Shown here piece by piece: positions 8,581-17,430 of a stretch of 64,000 nt of DNA (position 1 is the stretch's first letter; each line of letters begins with the position of its first letter). Position numbers and translations under genes: made by a program. Origin of the DNA: Roseburia zhanii (GTDB lineage: Bacteria; Bacillota; Clostridia; Lachnospirales; Lachnospiraceae); contig NZ_JACOPH010000007.1 of assembly GCF_014287635.1 (NCBI RefSeq), positions 62,001 through 126,000 on the forward strand, in the 5' to 3' direction. Under the pieces are notes generated by a model, which worked only from the letters and a program-made list of their open reading frames with translations, was not told the origin of the DNA and made no database searches.

Positions 8581-9410
8581 ATAAGGTCAATTACATCTAT
8601 AGTCCAAATACAGCTTATGAGATCAAGGCACTAAATGATATCAGCTTAAAGATCGAAGATGGACAGTTTATCGGGATCATCGGTCATACGGGTTCCGGTA
8701 AGTCTACATTGATCCAGCATTTGAATGGACTGATGAAGGCAACTTCCGGTGCGATTTATTTTAATGGCAGGGATATCTATGAAAACGATTATGATATGAA
8801 AGAACTCCGTACCAAAGTCGGACTGGTTTTTCAGTATCCGGAACATCAGCTTTTTGAAACAACAATCTTTGATGATGTCTGCTTTGGACCGATGAATCAG
8901 GGGTTAGACAAAAATAAAGCAGGACTTCGGGCATTTGAAGCATTAAGAAGTGTCGGAATGCCGGAAGACCTGTATTATCAGTCACCATTTGATCTCTCCG
9001 GTGGACAGAAACGCCGTGTGGCGATCGCAGGAGTGCTTGCAATGAAGCCGGAAGTGCTGATCTTAGATGAGCCGACAGCGGGCTTAGATCCAAAAGGCAG
9101 GGATGAGATCTTAGATCTGATCGCAAAGATGCATAAGGAACGGAAGATCACAGTGATCTTAGTATCCCACAGCATGGAAGACGTAGCAAAATATGTGGAG
9201 CGTATTATTGTAATGAATGATGGCTCTGTGATGTTTGATGGGACACCGGGCGAAGTCTTTTTACATTACAAAGAATTAGAGCAGGTCGGACTTGCAGCTC
9301 CACAGGTAACATATCTGATGCATGGACTAAGTGAGAAGGGCATACCGGTCGATCTGAATGCAACTACAGTAGAAGAAGCAAAGAATAGTATTCTTAAGGC
9401 ATTTAAGTAG
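8565..9410 (+). CDS. ecfA2: Energy-coupling factor transporter ATPase EcfA2
   Basis: The 281-residue second ATPase of the ECF module has Walker A GHTGSGKST, signature LSGGQKRRVAIAG, Walker B VLILDEPTAGLDP and the switch histidine in VSHSMED. It is expected to form a heterodimer with EcfA1 on the cytoplasmic side of EcfT. The start overlaps the end of ecfA1, with TAGGAGAAAAGC as the ribosome site inside the upstream gene, which favours balanced translation. ecfT begins 11 bp downstream. Confidence 0.95.
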   Translation: MSIILDKVNYIYSPNTAYEIKALNDISLKIEDGQFIGIIGHTGSGKSTLIQHLNGLMKATSGAIYFNGRDIYENDYDMKELRTKVGLVFQYPEHQLFETTIFDDVCFGPMNQGLDKNKAGLRAFEALRSVGMPEDLYYQSPFDLSGGQKRRVAIAGVLAMKPEVLILDEPTAGLDPKGRDEILDLIAKMHKERKITVILVSHSMEDVAKYVERIIVMNDGSVMFDGTPGEVFLHYKELEQVGLAAPQVTYLMHGLSEKGIPVDLNATTVEEAKNSILKAFK

Positions 9411-9421
9411 AAGGAAGAACT

Positions 9422-10228
9422 ATGTTAAGAGATATTACATTAGGTCAGTATTATCCGGCAGATTCCGTTATCCATAAATTAGATCCGCGGGTGAAACTGA
9501 TGGCGACACTTGTCTATATCATGTCATTATTTACTTTTCGCGGGGCAGCCGGATTTATGTTAGCAACGGTATTTATGATCGTTGTGATACGCTTATCAAA
9601 AGTGCCATTTTCCTATATGGTAAAGGGTTTAAAGACAGTCATTATCTTAATGGCGATCACGGCTGTATTCAATCTGTTTTTAACACCGGGCGAAGAAGTA
9701 TTAGTACACTTCTGGAAATTAACGATCACTATGGAAGGTCTGAAAAATGCTGTATTTATGTTAGTACGTCTGATCTATCTGATCGTAGGAACTTCCGTCA
9801 TGACGCTGACTACGACACCGAACCAGCTGACAGACGGGTTAGAAAAAGCATTGATGCCATTGTCTAAATTAAAAGTGCCGGTACATGCGATCGCAATGAT
9901 GATGTCGATCGCACTGCGTTTTATACCTATTTTAATAGAAGAAACAGATATTATTATGAAAGCACAGATGGCAAGAGGTGCTGATTTTGAAAATGGAAAT
10001 ATCATAAAACGTGCCAAAAATATGGTGCCGTTATTAGTGCCATTATTTGTCAGTGCATTCCGGCGGGCAGATGATCTTGCCATGGCAATGGAAGCAAGAT
10101 GTTACATTGGCGGAGAAGGCAGAACGAAGATGAAACCGTTACACTACCAGAGCAGGGATTATCTTGCATACCTGTTTCTGATCGTATATTTTGCAGGGAT
10201 CATTTTACTGCGGATATTTTTAGCTTAG
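9422..10228 (+). CDS. ecfT: Energy-coupling factor transporter transmembrane protein EcfT
   Basis: This 268-residue membrane protein has about five to six hydrophobic segments. It carries the two conserved cytoplasmic coupling motifs of EcfT, seen as AQMARGADF and AMEARCY near residues 185 and 223, whose Ala-Arg-Gly-like helices sit in grooves of the two ATPases. An N-terminal DPRVKL motif is also typical. The genes for S components are not in this window, so the substrates served are unknown. Confidence 0.95.
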   Translation: MLRDITLGQYYPADSVIHKLDPRVKLMATLVYIMSLFTFRGAAGFMLATVFMIVVIRLSKVPFSYMVKGLKTVIILMAITAVFNLFLTPGEEVLVHFWKLTITMEGLKNAVFMLVRLIYLIVGTSVMTLTTTPNQLTDGLEKALMPLSKLKVPVHAIAMMMSIALRFIPILIEETDIIMKAQMARGADFENGNIIKRAKNMVPLLVPLFVSAFRRADDLAMAMEARCYIGGEGRTKMKPLHYQSRDYLAYLFLIVYFAGIILLRIFLA

Positions 10229-10312
10229 CCGGCAGATACCAGCTGTCTGTGCATAGGGATCTTAGTGGCAGATCAGGATCAGATGGAGTGCAAAAAGAAG
10301 GAGGATGCAGCT

Positions 10313-11050
10313 ATGCGGGTATGCCTTACCGTTGCTTATGATGGGACAAATTATCATGGCTGGCAGGTGCAGCCAAATGCGATTACGATAGAGTCTGTGT
10401 TAAATCAGGCTCTTTCTGATTTATTAAAGGAAGAAATCACCGTTACCGGTGCAAGCCGGACAGATGCCGGGGTACATTCTTTAGGAAATGTGGCAGTTTT
10501 TGATACAGATACTAAGATTCCGGCAGAAAAGATCTCTTATGCCTTAAACCAGCGGCTGCCGGAGGATATTGTCGTGCAGGAGTCAAAAGAAGTACCTTCT
10601 TCTTTTCACCCAAGACATTGTAACAGCAGAAAAACATATGAGTACCGGATCTTAAACCGTACCTTCCGTGATCCGACAAAGCGGTTAGATACTTATTTTT
10701 ATCATCATAACATAGATATCGACCGTATGAAAAAGGCGGCACAGTATCTTGTCGGAGAACATGATTTTAAGAGTTTCTGTTCGATACATGCAGTTGTGGA
10801 AACAACGGTACGGACGATTTATGCGATCGACGTGGAAAGAGAACATGATGTGATCGGTATCCGGATCACCGGAAACGGATTTTTGTATAATATGGTACGG
10901 ATCATAGCCGGAACACTGATACAGGCAGGATGTGGCATGATAGAACCGGAAGATGTAAAAGAAATTTTAGAAGCAAAAGATAGGAGCATGGCAGGACCGA
11001 CAGCACCGGCATGTGGTCTTACGATGATCGGGATCACGTTTTTAGATTAG
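10313..11050 (+). CDS. truA: tRNA pseudouridine(38-40) synthase TruA
   Basis: ATG 10313 is chosen because AAGGAGG lies 8 bp upstream and the product then begins MRVCLTVAYDGTNYHGW, the usual TruA start; an earlier in-frame ATG at 10265 would add 16 unlikely residues. The 245-residue enzyme has the catalytic aspartate D51 in GASRTDAGVHS. It converts uridines 38-40 of the tRNA anticodon arm to pseudouridine. Placement directly after ecfT is a widespread Firmicute arrangement, but the flanking ribosomal protein genes usual there are absent here. Confidence 0.95.
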   Translation: MRVCLTVAYDGTNYHGWQVQPNAITIESVLNQALSDLLKEEITVTGASRTDAGVHSLGNVAVFDTDTKIPAEKISYALNQRLPEDIVVQESKEVPSSFHPRHCNSRKTYEYRILNRTFRDPTKRLDTYFYHHNIDIDRMKKAAQYLVGEHDFKSFCSIHAVVETTVRTIYAIDVEREHDVIGIRITGNGFLYNMVRIIAGTLIQAGCGMIEPEDVKEILEAKDRSMAGPTAPACGLTMIGITFLD

Positions 11051-11068
11051 ACGAATGGAGTTTTTATT

Positions 11069-14000
11069 ATGGCGTTTACCCATTTACATGTGCATACAGA
11101 GTACAGTCTGTTAGACGGCTCGAATAAAATAACAGAATACGTTGCAAGAGTAAAAGAATTAGGTATGGATTCGGCAGCAATCACCGATCATGGGGTAATG
11201 TATGGTGTGATCGATTTTTATAAAGCAGCAAGAGCAGCCGGTATCAACCCGATCTTAGGCTGTGAAGTGTATGTTGCACCAAATTCGCGTTTTGACCGGG
11301 AAACGACGCATGGGGAAGACCGGTATTACCATCTTGTACTCTTAGCAGAAAATAATACCGGCTACAGCAATCTGATCAAGATCGTGTCAAAAGGATTTGT
11401 GGATGGATATTATTATAAGCCGCGTGTAGATATGGAAGTATTAGAAACGTACCATGAGGGCATCATAGCATTAAGTGCCTGCCTTGCCGGAGAAGTCCAG
11501 CGGTATCTGGTGCGCGGACTCTATGAAGAAGCAAAGCAGACGGCTTATAAATACCAGAACTGTTTCGGAAAAGGCAATTTTTTCTTAGAACTGCAGGATC
11601 ATGGAATTGATAAACAGCAGGTCGTAAACCAGCAGCTTTTGCGTATGTCAAAAGAAACCGGCATTGAGTTAGTTGCAACAAACGACGTGCACTATACCTA
11701 TGAAGAAGATGCAGAACCGCATGATATCTTACTCTGTTTACAGACCGGTAAGAAGTTAAGTGACGAGAACCGTATGCGTTATGAGGGCGGGCAGTATTAT
11801 GTCAAATCAGAAGAAGAAATGAAGCAGTTATTTCCCTATGCGCTGGAAGCATTAGAAAATACGCAGAAGATCGCTGACCGCTGTCATGTTGAGATTGAAT
11901 TTGGTAAGACAAAACTGCCGGATTTTGCGGTGCCGGAAGGCTATACGACCTACGGTTATTTAGAAAAACTCTGCTATGACGGATTAAATGAACGTTATGG
12001 GGATAAAGCGGATACTTTAAGGGAACGATTAGAATATGAGTTAAAAGTCATCAAGGATATGGGATATGTGGAATATTTCCTGATCGTATGGGATTATATC
12101 CATTTTGCAAGGGAACAGGGCATTATGGTAGGTCCCGGACGAGGAAGTGCTGCCGGAAGTTTAGTTTCCTATACAACAGGTATCACAAATATCGATCCGA
12201 TCCGTTATCATCTGATCTTTGAGCGTTTTTTAAATCCGGAACGAGTATCCATGCCCGATATCGACGTGGATTTCTGCTTTGAACGCAGGCAGGAAGTGAT
12301 TGATTATGTTATTCAGAAATACGGAAAAGACTGTGTGACACAGATCGTAACGTTTGGTACGTTAGCCGCAAAAGGTGTGATCCGTGATGTCGGCCGTGTG
12401 ATGGATCTTCCCTATTCTTTTGTCGATATGATCGCAAAGAATATTCCGAATGAACTCGGTATCACGATTGAAAAAGCATTAAAAATGAATCCCGAACTGC
12501 GGAAATTGTATGAAACAGATGAAAGTGTCAAGCGTCTGATCGATATGTCGAAACGATTAGAAGGTCTGCCAAGACATACATCGATGCACGCTGCCGGAGT
12601 CGTGATCTCACAGAAGCCGATGGACGAATATGTACCGCTATCGCGCGGTTCTGACGGAATGATCACGACGCAGTTTACGATGACGACGATCGAAGAATTA
12701 GGACTGTTAAAAATGGACTTTTTAGGTCTTAGGACGCTGACTGTGATCCAGAATGCGGTAAAAATGGCAGAGCGGAATTATGGCGTTACGATCGACATTG
12801 ACCAGATTGATTTTGATGATAAAGCTGTCCTTGCTTCTTTAGGAACCGGAAAGACAGAAGGCGTGTTCCAGTTAGAAAGTGCCGGTATGAAAAACTTTAT
12901 GAAAGAGTTAAAACCGCAGAATTTAGAAGATGTGATCGCGGGGATCTCTTTATACCGTCCGGGACCTATGGATTTTATCCCGGCTTATATCCGCGGCAAG
13001 AACAGCACAGGTCAGATCGTATATGACTGCCCGCAGTTAGAGCCGATCTTAGCACCGACATATGGCTGTATCGTCTATCAGGAACAGGTTATGCAGATCG
13101 TTCGTGATCTTGCAGGCTATACATGGGGACGGAGTGACCTTGTACGTCGTGCGATGTCTAAGAAAAAACAGGCAGTCATGGAGCAGGAGCGTAAGAATTT
13201 CGTCTATGGAAATGAAGCGGAAGGCGTACCGGGCTGTGTTGCAAACGGGATCGATGAGGCAGTTGCAAATAAGATCTATGACGAAATGATCGATTTTGCA
13301 AAATATGCATTTAACAAGTCCCATGCGGCAGCCTATGCAGTCGTATCTTACCAGACTGCATATCTGAAATATTATTATCCGGTAGAATATATGGCTGCAC
13401 TGATGACTTCTGTACAGGATAATACGACAAAAGTTTCCGAGTATATCTTAACCTGCCGGAGAATGGGAATTACGATCCTTCCACCGGATATCAACGAAGG
13501 TGAAGGAGGATTTTTAGCAACCGATAAACAGATCCGTTATGGACTTTCTGCGATCAAGAGCGTCGGAAAACCAGTGATCGATGCAATCTTAGAAGAAAGA
13601 AAGCAGAGGGGAGCTTTTACGTCCCTGAAAGATTTCCTGACGAGAATGAGTGGCGGTGAAGTCAATAAGCGTACAGTTGAAAATTTTATCAAGGCAGGGG
13701 CACTTGACGGTTTAGATGGTAACCGCAGACAGAAGATGATGGTATATGCTTCGATTTTAGACAGTATCCATCAGGAAAAGAAAAATTCCATGGCAGGTCA
13801 GATGACATTATTTGATATTGCGGCAGAAGAAGATAAAAAAGAATTTGAGATCACCATGCCGGATATCGAAGAATATGATAAAGAAACATTGCTTGGCTAT
13901 GAAAAAGAAGTTTTAGGGATCTATGTCAGTGGACATCCATTAGAAAAATATGAAGAAAAGTGGAGAAAGAACATCACAGCAACGACTGCAGATTTCCTGT

Positions 14001-14539
14001 TAGATGAAGAAACCAAAGCGGCAAAGATCAAAGACGGTGCAACCGTAATGATCGGCGGTATGATCACTGAAAAAACGATCAAATATACCAAGACAAATCA
14101 GGCAATGGCATTTATCACGGTCGAAGATCTGCTTGGTACGGTAGAAGTTATCATATTCCCGCGTGACTTTGAAAAAAATCAGGCACTGCTGCAGGAAGAT
14201 GCAAAAGTATTTATCCGGGGCAGGGCAAATGTCGAGGAAGAAAAAAACGGCAAACTGATCTGTGAAAGAGTCTATGCATTTGATGCGGCAAAAAGAGAAC
14301 TGTGGATACAGTTTTCAGACAAGCAGGCATTTGAGGAAAAAGAGGACGAATTGTATCATCTGATCGCAGATTCGGACGGAGGAGACCAGGTCGTGATCTA
14401 TCTTTCTGCCGAAAAAGCAATGAAACGCCTGCCACCGAGCAAAACAGTATGTATTGAGGAAGGTCTGTTAAACACTTTGACGAAGAATTTTGGTGAAAAA
14501 AACGTAAAAGTTGTAGAAAAGGCTATTGAAAACAGATAA
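11069..14539 (+). CDS. dnaE: DNA polymerase III subunit alpha, DnaE type
   Basis: The 1156-residue protein has an N-terminal PHP domain (THLHVHTEYSLLDG, AITDHGVMYG). The C-family polymerase core has the palm motif GRGSAAGSLVSY and catalytic aspartates in PDIDVDFCFE near residue 396. A helix-hairpin-helix region follows, then a beta-clamp binding motif QMTLFD (near 911) and an OB-fold domain (about 990-1080). It lacks the internal exonuclease of PolC, so it is the DnaE-type replicase. In Firmicutes this enzyme extends primers before PolC takes over; that role is inferred from the family. The ribosome site is TGGAG about 10 bp before the start. Confidence 0.96.
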   Translation: MAFTHLHVHTEYSLLDGSNKITEYVARVKELGMDSAAITDHGVMYGVIDFYKAARAAGINPILGCEVYVAPNSRFDRETTHGEDRYYHLVLLAENNTGYSNLIKIVSKGFVDGYYYKPRVDMEVLETYHEGIIALSACLAGEVQRYLVRGLYEEAKQTAYKYQNCFGKGNFFLELQDHGIDKQQVVNQQLLRMSKETGIELVATNDVHYTYEEDAEPHDILLCLQTGKKLSDENRMRYEGGQYYVKSEEEMKQLFPYALEALENTQKIADRCHVEIEFGKTKLPDFAVPEGYTTYGYLEKLCYDGLNERYGDKADTLRERLEYELKVIKDMGYVEYFLIVWDYIHFAREQGIMVGPGRGSAAGSLVSYTTGITNIDPIRYHLIFERFLNPERVSMPDIDVDFCFERRQEVIDYVIQKYGKDCVTQIVTFGTLAAKGVIRDVGRVMDLPYSFVDMIAKNIPNELGITIEKALKMNPELRKLYETDESVKRLIDMSKRLEGLPRHTSMHAAGVVISQKPMDEYVPLSRGSDGMITTQFTMTTIEELGLLKMDFLGLRTLTVIQNAVKMAERNYGVTIDIDQIDFDDKAVLASLGTGKTEGVFQLESAGMKNFMKELKPQNLEDVIAGISLYRPGPMDFIPAYIRGKNSTGQIVYDCPQLEPILAPTYGCIVYQEQVMQIVRDLAGYTWGRSDLVRRAMSKKKQAVMEQERKNFVYGNEAEGVPGCVANGIDEAVANKIYDEMIDFAKYAFNKSHAAAYAVVSYQTAYLKYYYPVEYMAALMTSVQDNTTKVSEYILTCRRMGITILPPDINEGEGGFLATDKQIRYGLSAIKSVGKPVIDAILEERKQRGAFTSLKDFLTRMSGGEVNKRTVENFIKAGALDGLDGNRRQKMMVYASILDSIHQEKKNSMAGQMTLFDIAAEEDKKEFEITMPDIEEYDKETLLGYEKEVLGIYVSGHPLEKYEEKWRKNITATTADFLLDEETKAAKIKDGATVMIGGMITEKTIKYTKTNQAMAFITVEDLLGTVEVIIFPRDFEKNQALLQEDAKVFIRGRANVEEEKNGKLICERVYAFDAAKRELWIQFSDKQAFEEKEDELYHLIADSDGGDQVVIYLSAEKAMKRLPPSKTVCIEEGLLNTLTKNFGEKNVKVVEKAIENR

Positions 14540-14628
14540 TAAAGATATTAAAATAAAATAGATTAGGAAAAAGTGGTTTGAGTTACTGAATAGTTACAAT
14601 TCGGGATAAATAGAGGAGGAATTTTGAA

Positions 14629-15603
14629 ATGGCAAAGGAAATCAAAACGATCGGTGTATTAACCAGTGGTGGTGATGCACCAGGTATGAACGCTGCGATC
14701 CGTGCAGTTGTTCGTGAAGCATTGGGAAAGGGTTTAAAAGTAAAAGGAATCAAGAGAGGATATGCGGGTCTTTTACAGGAAGAGATCGTTGATATGGAAG
14801 TAAGAAGCGTATCCGATACGATCCAGCGGGGTGGTACGATCTTACAGACAGCACGCTGTAAAGAATTTACAACAGCAGAAGGCCAGCAGAAAGGTGCAGA
14901 GATCTGTAGAAAACATGGCATTGATGGTGTGATCGTTATTGGTGGGGACGGTTCTTTCCGGGGTGCACAGAAGTTAGCAGGACTTGGCATCAATACGATC
15001 GGACTTCCGGGAACGATCGATCTTGATATTGCATGTACAGATTACACGATCGGATTTGATACAGCCGTTAATACAGCCATGGAGGCGATTGATAAAGTAC
15101 GTGATACTTCTACATCACATGAGAGATGCAGTATCATCGAAGTCATGGGACGTGGAGCAGGTTATATTGCTCTGTGGACAGGCATTGCAAACGGAGCGGA
15201 AGATATCCTTCTTCCAGAGAGATATGATTATGACGAGCAGAAATTAGTCAACCATATCATCGAGAACAGAAAACGCGGTAAACAGCACCATATCATCATC
15301 AACGCAGAAGGTATCGGACATTCTTCTAGTATGGCAAAAAGAATTGAAGCTGCAACCGGAATCGAAACAAGAGCAACGATCTTAGGACATATGCAGCGTG
15401 GTGGAAGCCCGACCTGTAAAGACCGTGTTTATGCATCTATCATGGGTGCCTATGCAGTTGACCTTCTTTGCAAAGGAGCTACAAACCGCGTTGTGGCATA
15501 CCGTGGCGGGGAATTTGTAGATTTTGATATTGATGAAGCACTTGCAATGAAAAAGGATATTTCTGAATATCAGTTTGAGGTTTGTAAGAATCTTTCTATC
15601 TAA
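14629..15603 (+). CDS. pfkA: ATP-dependent 6-phosphofructokinase
   Basis: This 324-residue protein is the typical length for bacterial PfkA, which phosphorylates fructose 6-phosphate in glycolysis. The ATP loop SGGDAPGMNAAIR is near the N-terminus, and GGDGSFRGA carries the glycine expected of ATP-using rather than pyrophosphate-using enzymes, as does GLPGTID. The catalytic segment reads TIDLD in place of the common TIDND; both aspartates are kept and only the middle asparagine is replaced. The ribosome site GAGGAGG is strong. A palindromic repeat and a terminator follow. Confidence 0.94.
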   Translation: MAKEIKTIGVLTSGGDAPGMNAAIRAVVREALGKGLKVKGIKRGYAGLLQEEIVDMEVRSVSDTIQRGGTILQTARCKEFTTAEGQQKGAEICRKHGIDGVIVIGGDGSFRGAQKLAGLGINTIGLPGTIDLDIACTDYTIGFDTAVNTAMEAIDKVRDTSTSHERCSIIEVMGRGAGYIALWTGIANGAEDILLPERYDYDEQKLVNHIIENRKRGKQHHIIINAEGIGHSSSMAKRIEAATGIETRATILGHMQRGGSPTCKDRVYASIMGAYAVDLLCKGATNRVVAYRGGEFVDFDIDEALAMKKDISEYQFEVCKNLSI

Positions 15604-15621
15604 TATTATTATTTACAGCTA

Positions 15622-15684
15622 ATGTAAAGCATTGCGTCTGACTCGTCGTGCTTGCACGTAAGAGGCAGAAGTAATGTTTTACAT
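15622..15684. repeat. Palindromic intergenic repeat, copy 1
   Basis: ATGTAAAGCATT at 15622-15633 pairs with AATGTTTTACAT at 15673-15684. The 33-base core at 15637-15669 has 8-base arms TCTGACTC and GAGGCAGA around a 17-base loop. The AT-rich outer flanks (AATATTATT near 15602, AATAATATT near 15693) also pair. The same core recurs at 20009-20041 with the loop reversed. It could be a REP- or MITE-like element or act in termination after pfkA. Confidence 0.6.
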
Positions 15685-15730
15685 GATACTGCGAATAATA
15701 TTAACCAGATAGAATATATAGAGATGTTCA

Positions 15731-15758
15731 TAGAGCTGTCACTGGCAGCTCTATTTTT
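15731..15758 (+). terminator. Rho-independent terminator after pfkA
   Basis: TAGAGCTG at 15731-15738 pairs with CAGCTCTA at 15746-15753 and is followed by a T run. It separates pfkA and its palindrome from the solute-binding protein gene. Confidence 0.75.
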
Positions 15759-15789
15759 GTAAATCATGGCAATGACCAAGGGAGAAGAT

Positions 15790-17415
15790 ATGGGAAAAAA
15801 GAAATGCAGCCTGATATTCATCTGTCTGCTTGCAGCAGTACTATGCAGTGCCTGTGGGAAAACATCAGAAAGCTATTCGGGCTATGCAAAGGCAGATTAT
15901 ACAAAGATTACCTTATATTCAGATGTCAGTTTCTGGGAACCGCCACTCTGGGATACAACAGAAGGAACGGTCACCGGAGATATTTCAGCAAAAACAGGTG
16001 TGACAGTAGATGTGGAAGTGCCGACACAGGAGGCAGATACCCGTTTAAAACTAAAGATCATTGATGATGAACTGCCGGATGTCATGGCGGTTACCGATGA
16101 AACAACGATCAACCAGCTGATCACTTCCGGTAAAGTCTTTCGCATGGATGAATTTTTTGAAACTTATAAACCAGATTCACATATTCTAAAGCAGTTTCCG
16201 GAAGATGTGAAAAAGGAACTGATAAAAAGGGATGGGGCATGGTATGTACTGCCGAGCCATATCAATTCCAAAGATGCGAGGAATATCTGGAAACCATGCA
16301 TCGACTACTGGAATGATGTGGCAGAATACAGTGATAACAATACGATCATCTGGAATAAACATCTGTTAGGACAGTTAGGGATCAGAGAAGAAGAATTAGA
16401 TACCGAAGAAGGTGTATTAGCTGCTTTTGAGAAAGCAAAAAACAGCGGGATCACAGTCGATGGAAAAGACATCATACCGCTGATCTTAGATGGAAAAGCC
16501 TATCAGGATCCTTCCTTAAAATATTTAGAGGGGACATTTGGCGCAGAATGGGTAGATGAAAATGGCAATTATAAAGACATCATCTTACAACCGGAAACGA
16601 AAGAAGCCCTAAAATTTATCCATACCGCACTGCAGAAGGGGTATCTGACTGCCGACAGCCTGACCTTGGAAAATATGCAGGTCAAAGAACTGATCGCGAG
16701 TGGAAGGCTGCTGTGTTTTATCGGTAATGCTGCAAATACATCAGCAAGTGAAGAGGACTGGTTTTCGACCGGTGCGATCATATCTTCGGAAAATAAGACA
16801 CCGGTACTTGGAATCGAGATGGAGGCTTCTACAGGCTGGATGCAGATCTTGATATCAAAAGACTGTAAGAGTCCGAGGAAAATAGCAGACTGGATCGATT
16901 ATATGACAAGTGAAGAAGGAATGCAGTTGTGTTTTTTCGGACATGAAGGAGAAGATTATACGATCGATGAAAAAGGCATGATCCACCGGACAGAAAAACG
17001 CAAAGATGCAGAAGCAAATTACAGCAGTACCGGAATCGGGGCATGGTGGCTGTTTGAAAATCTTGCATGGAGAAGAAGCGTTTCACCGGCAGATGAAGAA
17101 TATGGAAATATCCAGCTGGCATACGGAAGTGATCCTAGAACCATCCGCTATGATCTGTCATTACTCATGTTTCCGGCTGACCTGATCGCAGCAGACAGTG
17201 AAGAAGGGAAGATCGAGCAGGAGATCAAGACATTTAAAGAAAAGCAGATCTTAGTCACGGTCTTAGCAGAAACCGATGAGCAGTTTGAAATGGAATATAA
17301 AAAACTGATCGACGGCTTATATGAGCGTGGAATAGAGGATATTGATGCATTAAAGAATGAAGCATATCAGAAAAATTGTGAAGATTATCAGACTTCCATA
17401 CAAAAGGTAAATTAG
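15790..17415 (+). CDS. Extracellular solute-binding lipoprotein (ABC sugar type)
   Basis: ATG 15790 has GGGAGA 5 bp upstream and yields a clean lipoprotein signal, MGKKKCSLIFICLLAAV followed by lipobox LCSAC. The 541-residue product resembles LipO/LplA-type sugar-binding proteins in length and in its alternating lobes, with GWMQILISKDCKSPRKIADW in the C-terminal lobe. It would be tethered outside the membrane and bind an oligosaccharide. No permease genes are adjacent. Instead the YesM-like kinase starts 15 bp downstream and the YesN-like regulator follows, so the protein could deliver ligand to a distant transporter, to the kinase, or to both. Confidence 0.85.
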   Translation: MGKKKCSLIFICLLAAVLCSACGKTSESYSGYAKADYTKITLYSDVSFWEPPLWDTTEGTVTGDISAKTGVTVDVEVPTQEADTRLKLKIIDDELPDVMAVTDETTINQLITSGKVFRMDEFFETYKPDSHILKQFPEDVKKELIKRDGAWYVLPSHINSKDARNIWKPCIDYWNDVAEYSDNNTIIWNKHLLGQLGIREEELDTEEGVLAAFEKAKNSGITVDGKDIIPLILDGKAYQDPSLKYLEGTFGAEWVDENGNYKDIILQPETKEALKFIHTALQKGYLTADSLTLENMQVKELIASGRLLCFIGNAANTSASEEDWFSTGAIISSENKTPVLGIEMEASTGWMQILISKDCKSPRKIADWIDYMTSEEGMQLCFFGHEGEDYTIDEKGMIHRTEKRKDAEANYSSTGIGAWWLFENLAWRRSVSPADEEYGNIQLAYGSDPRTIRYDLSLLMFPADLIAADSEEGKIEQEIKTFKEKQILVTVLAETDEQFEMEYKKLIDGLYERGIEDIDALKNEAYQKNCEDYQTSIQKVN

Positions 17416-17430
17416 CAGAAAGGAAAAAAG

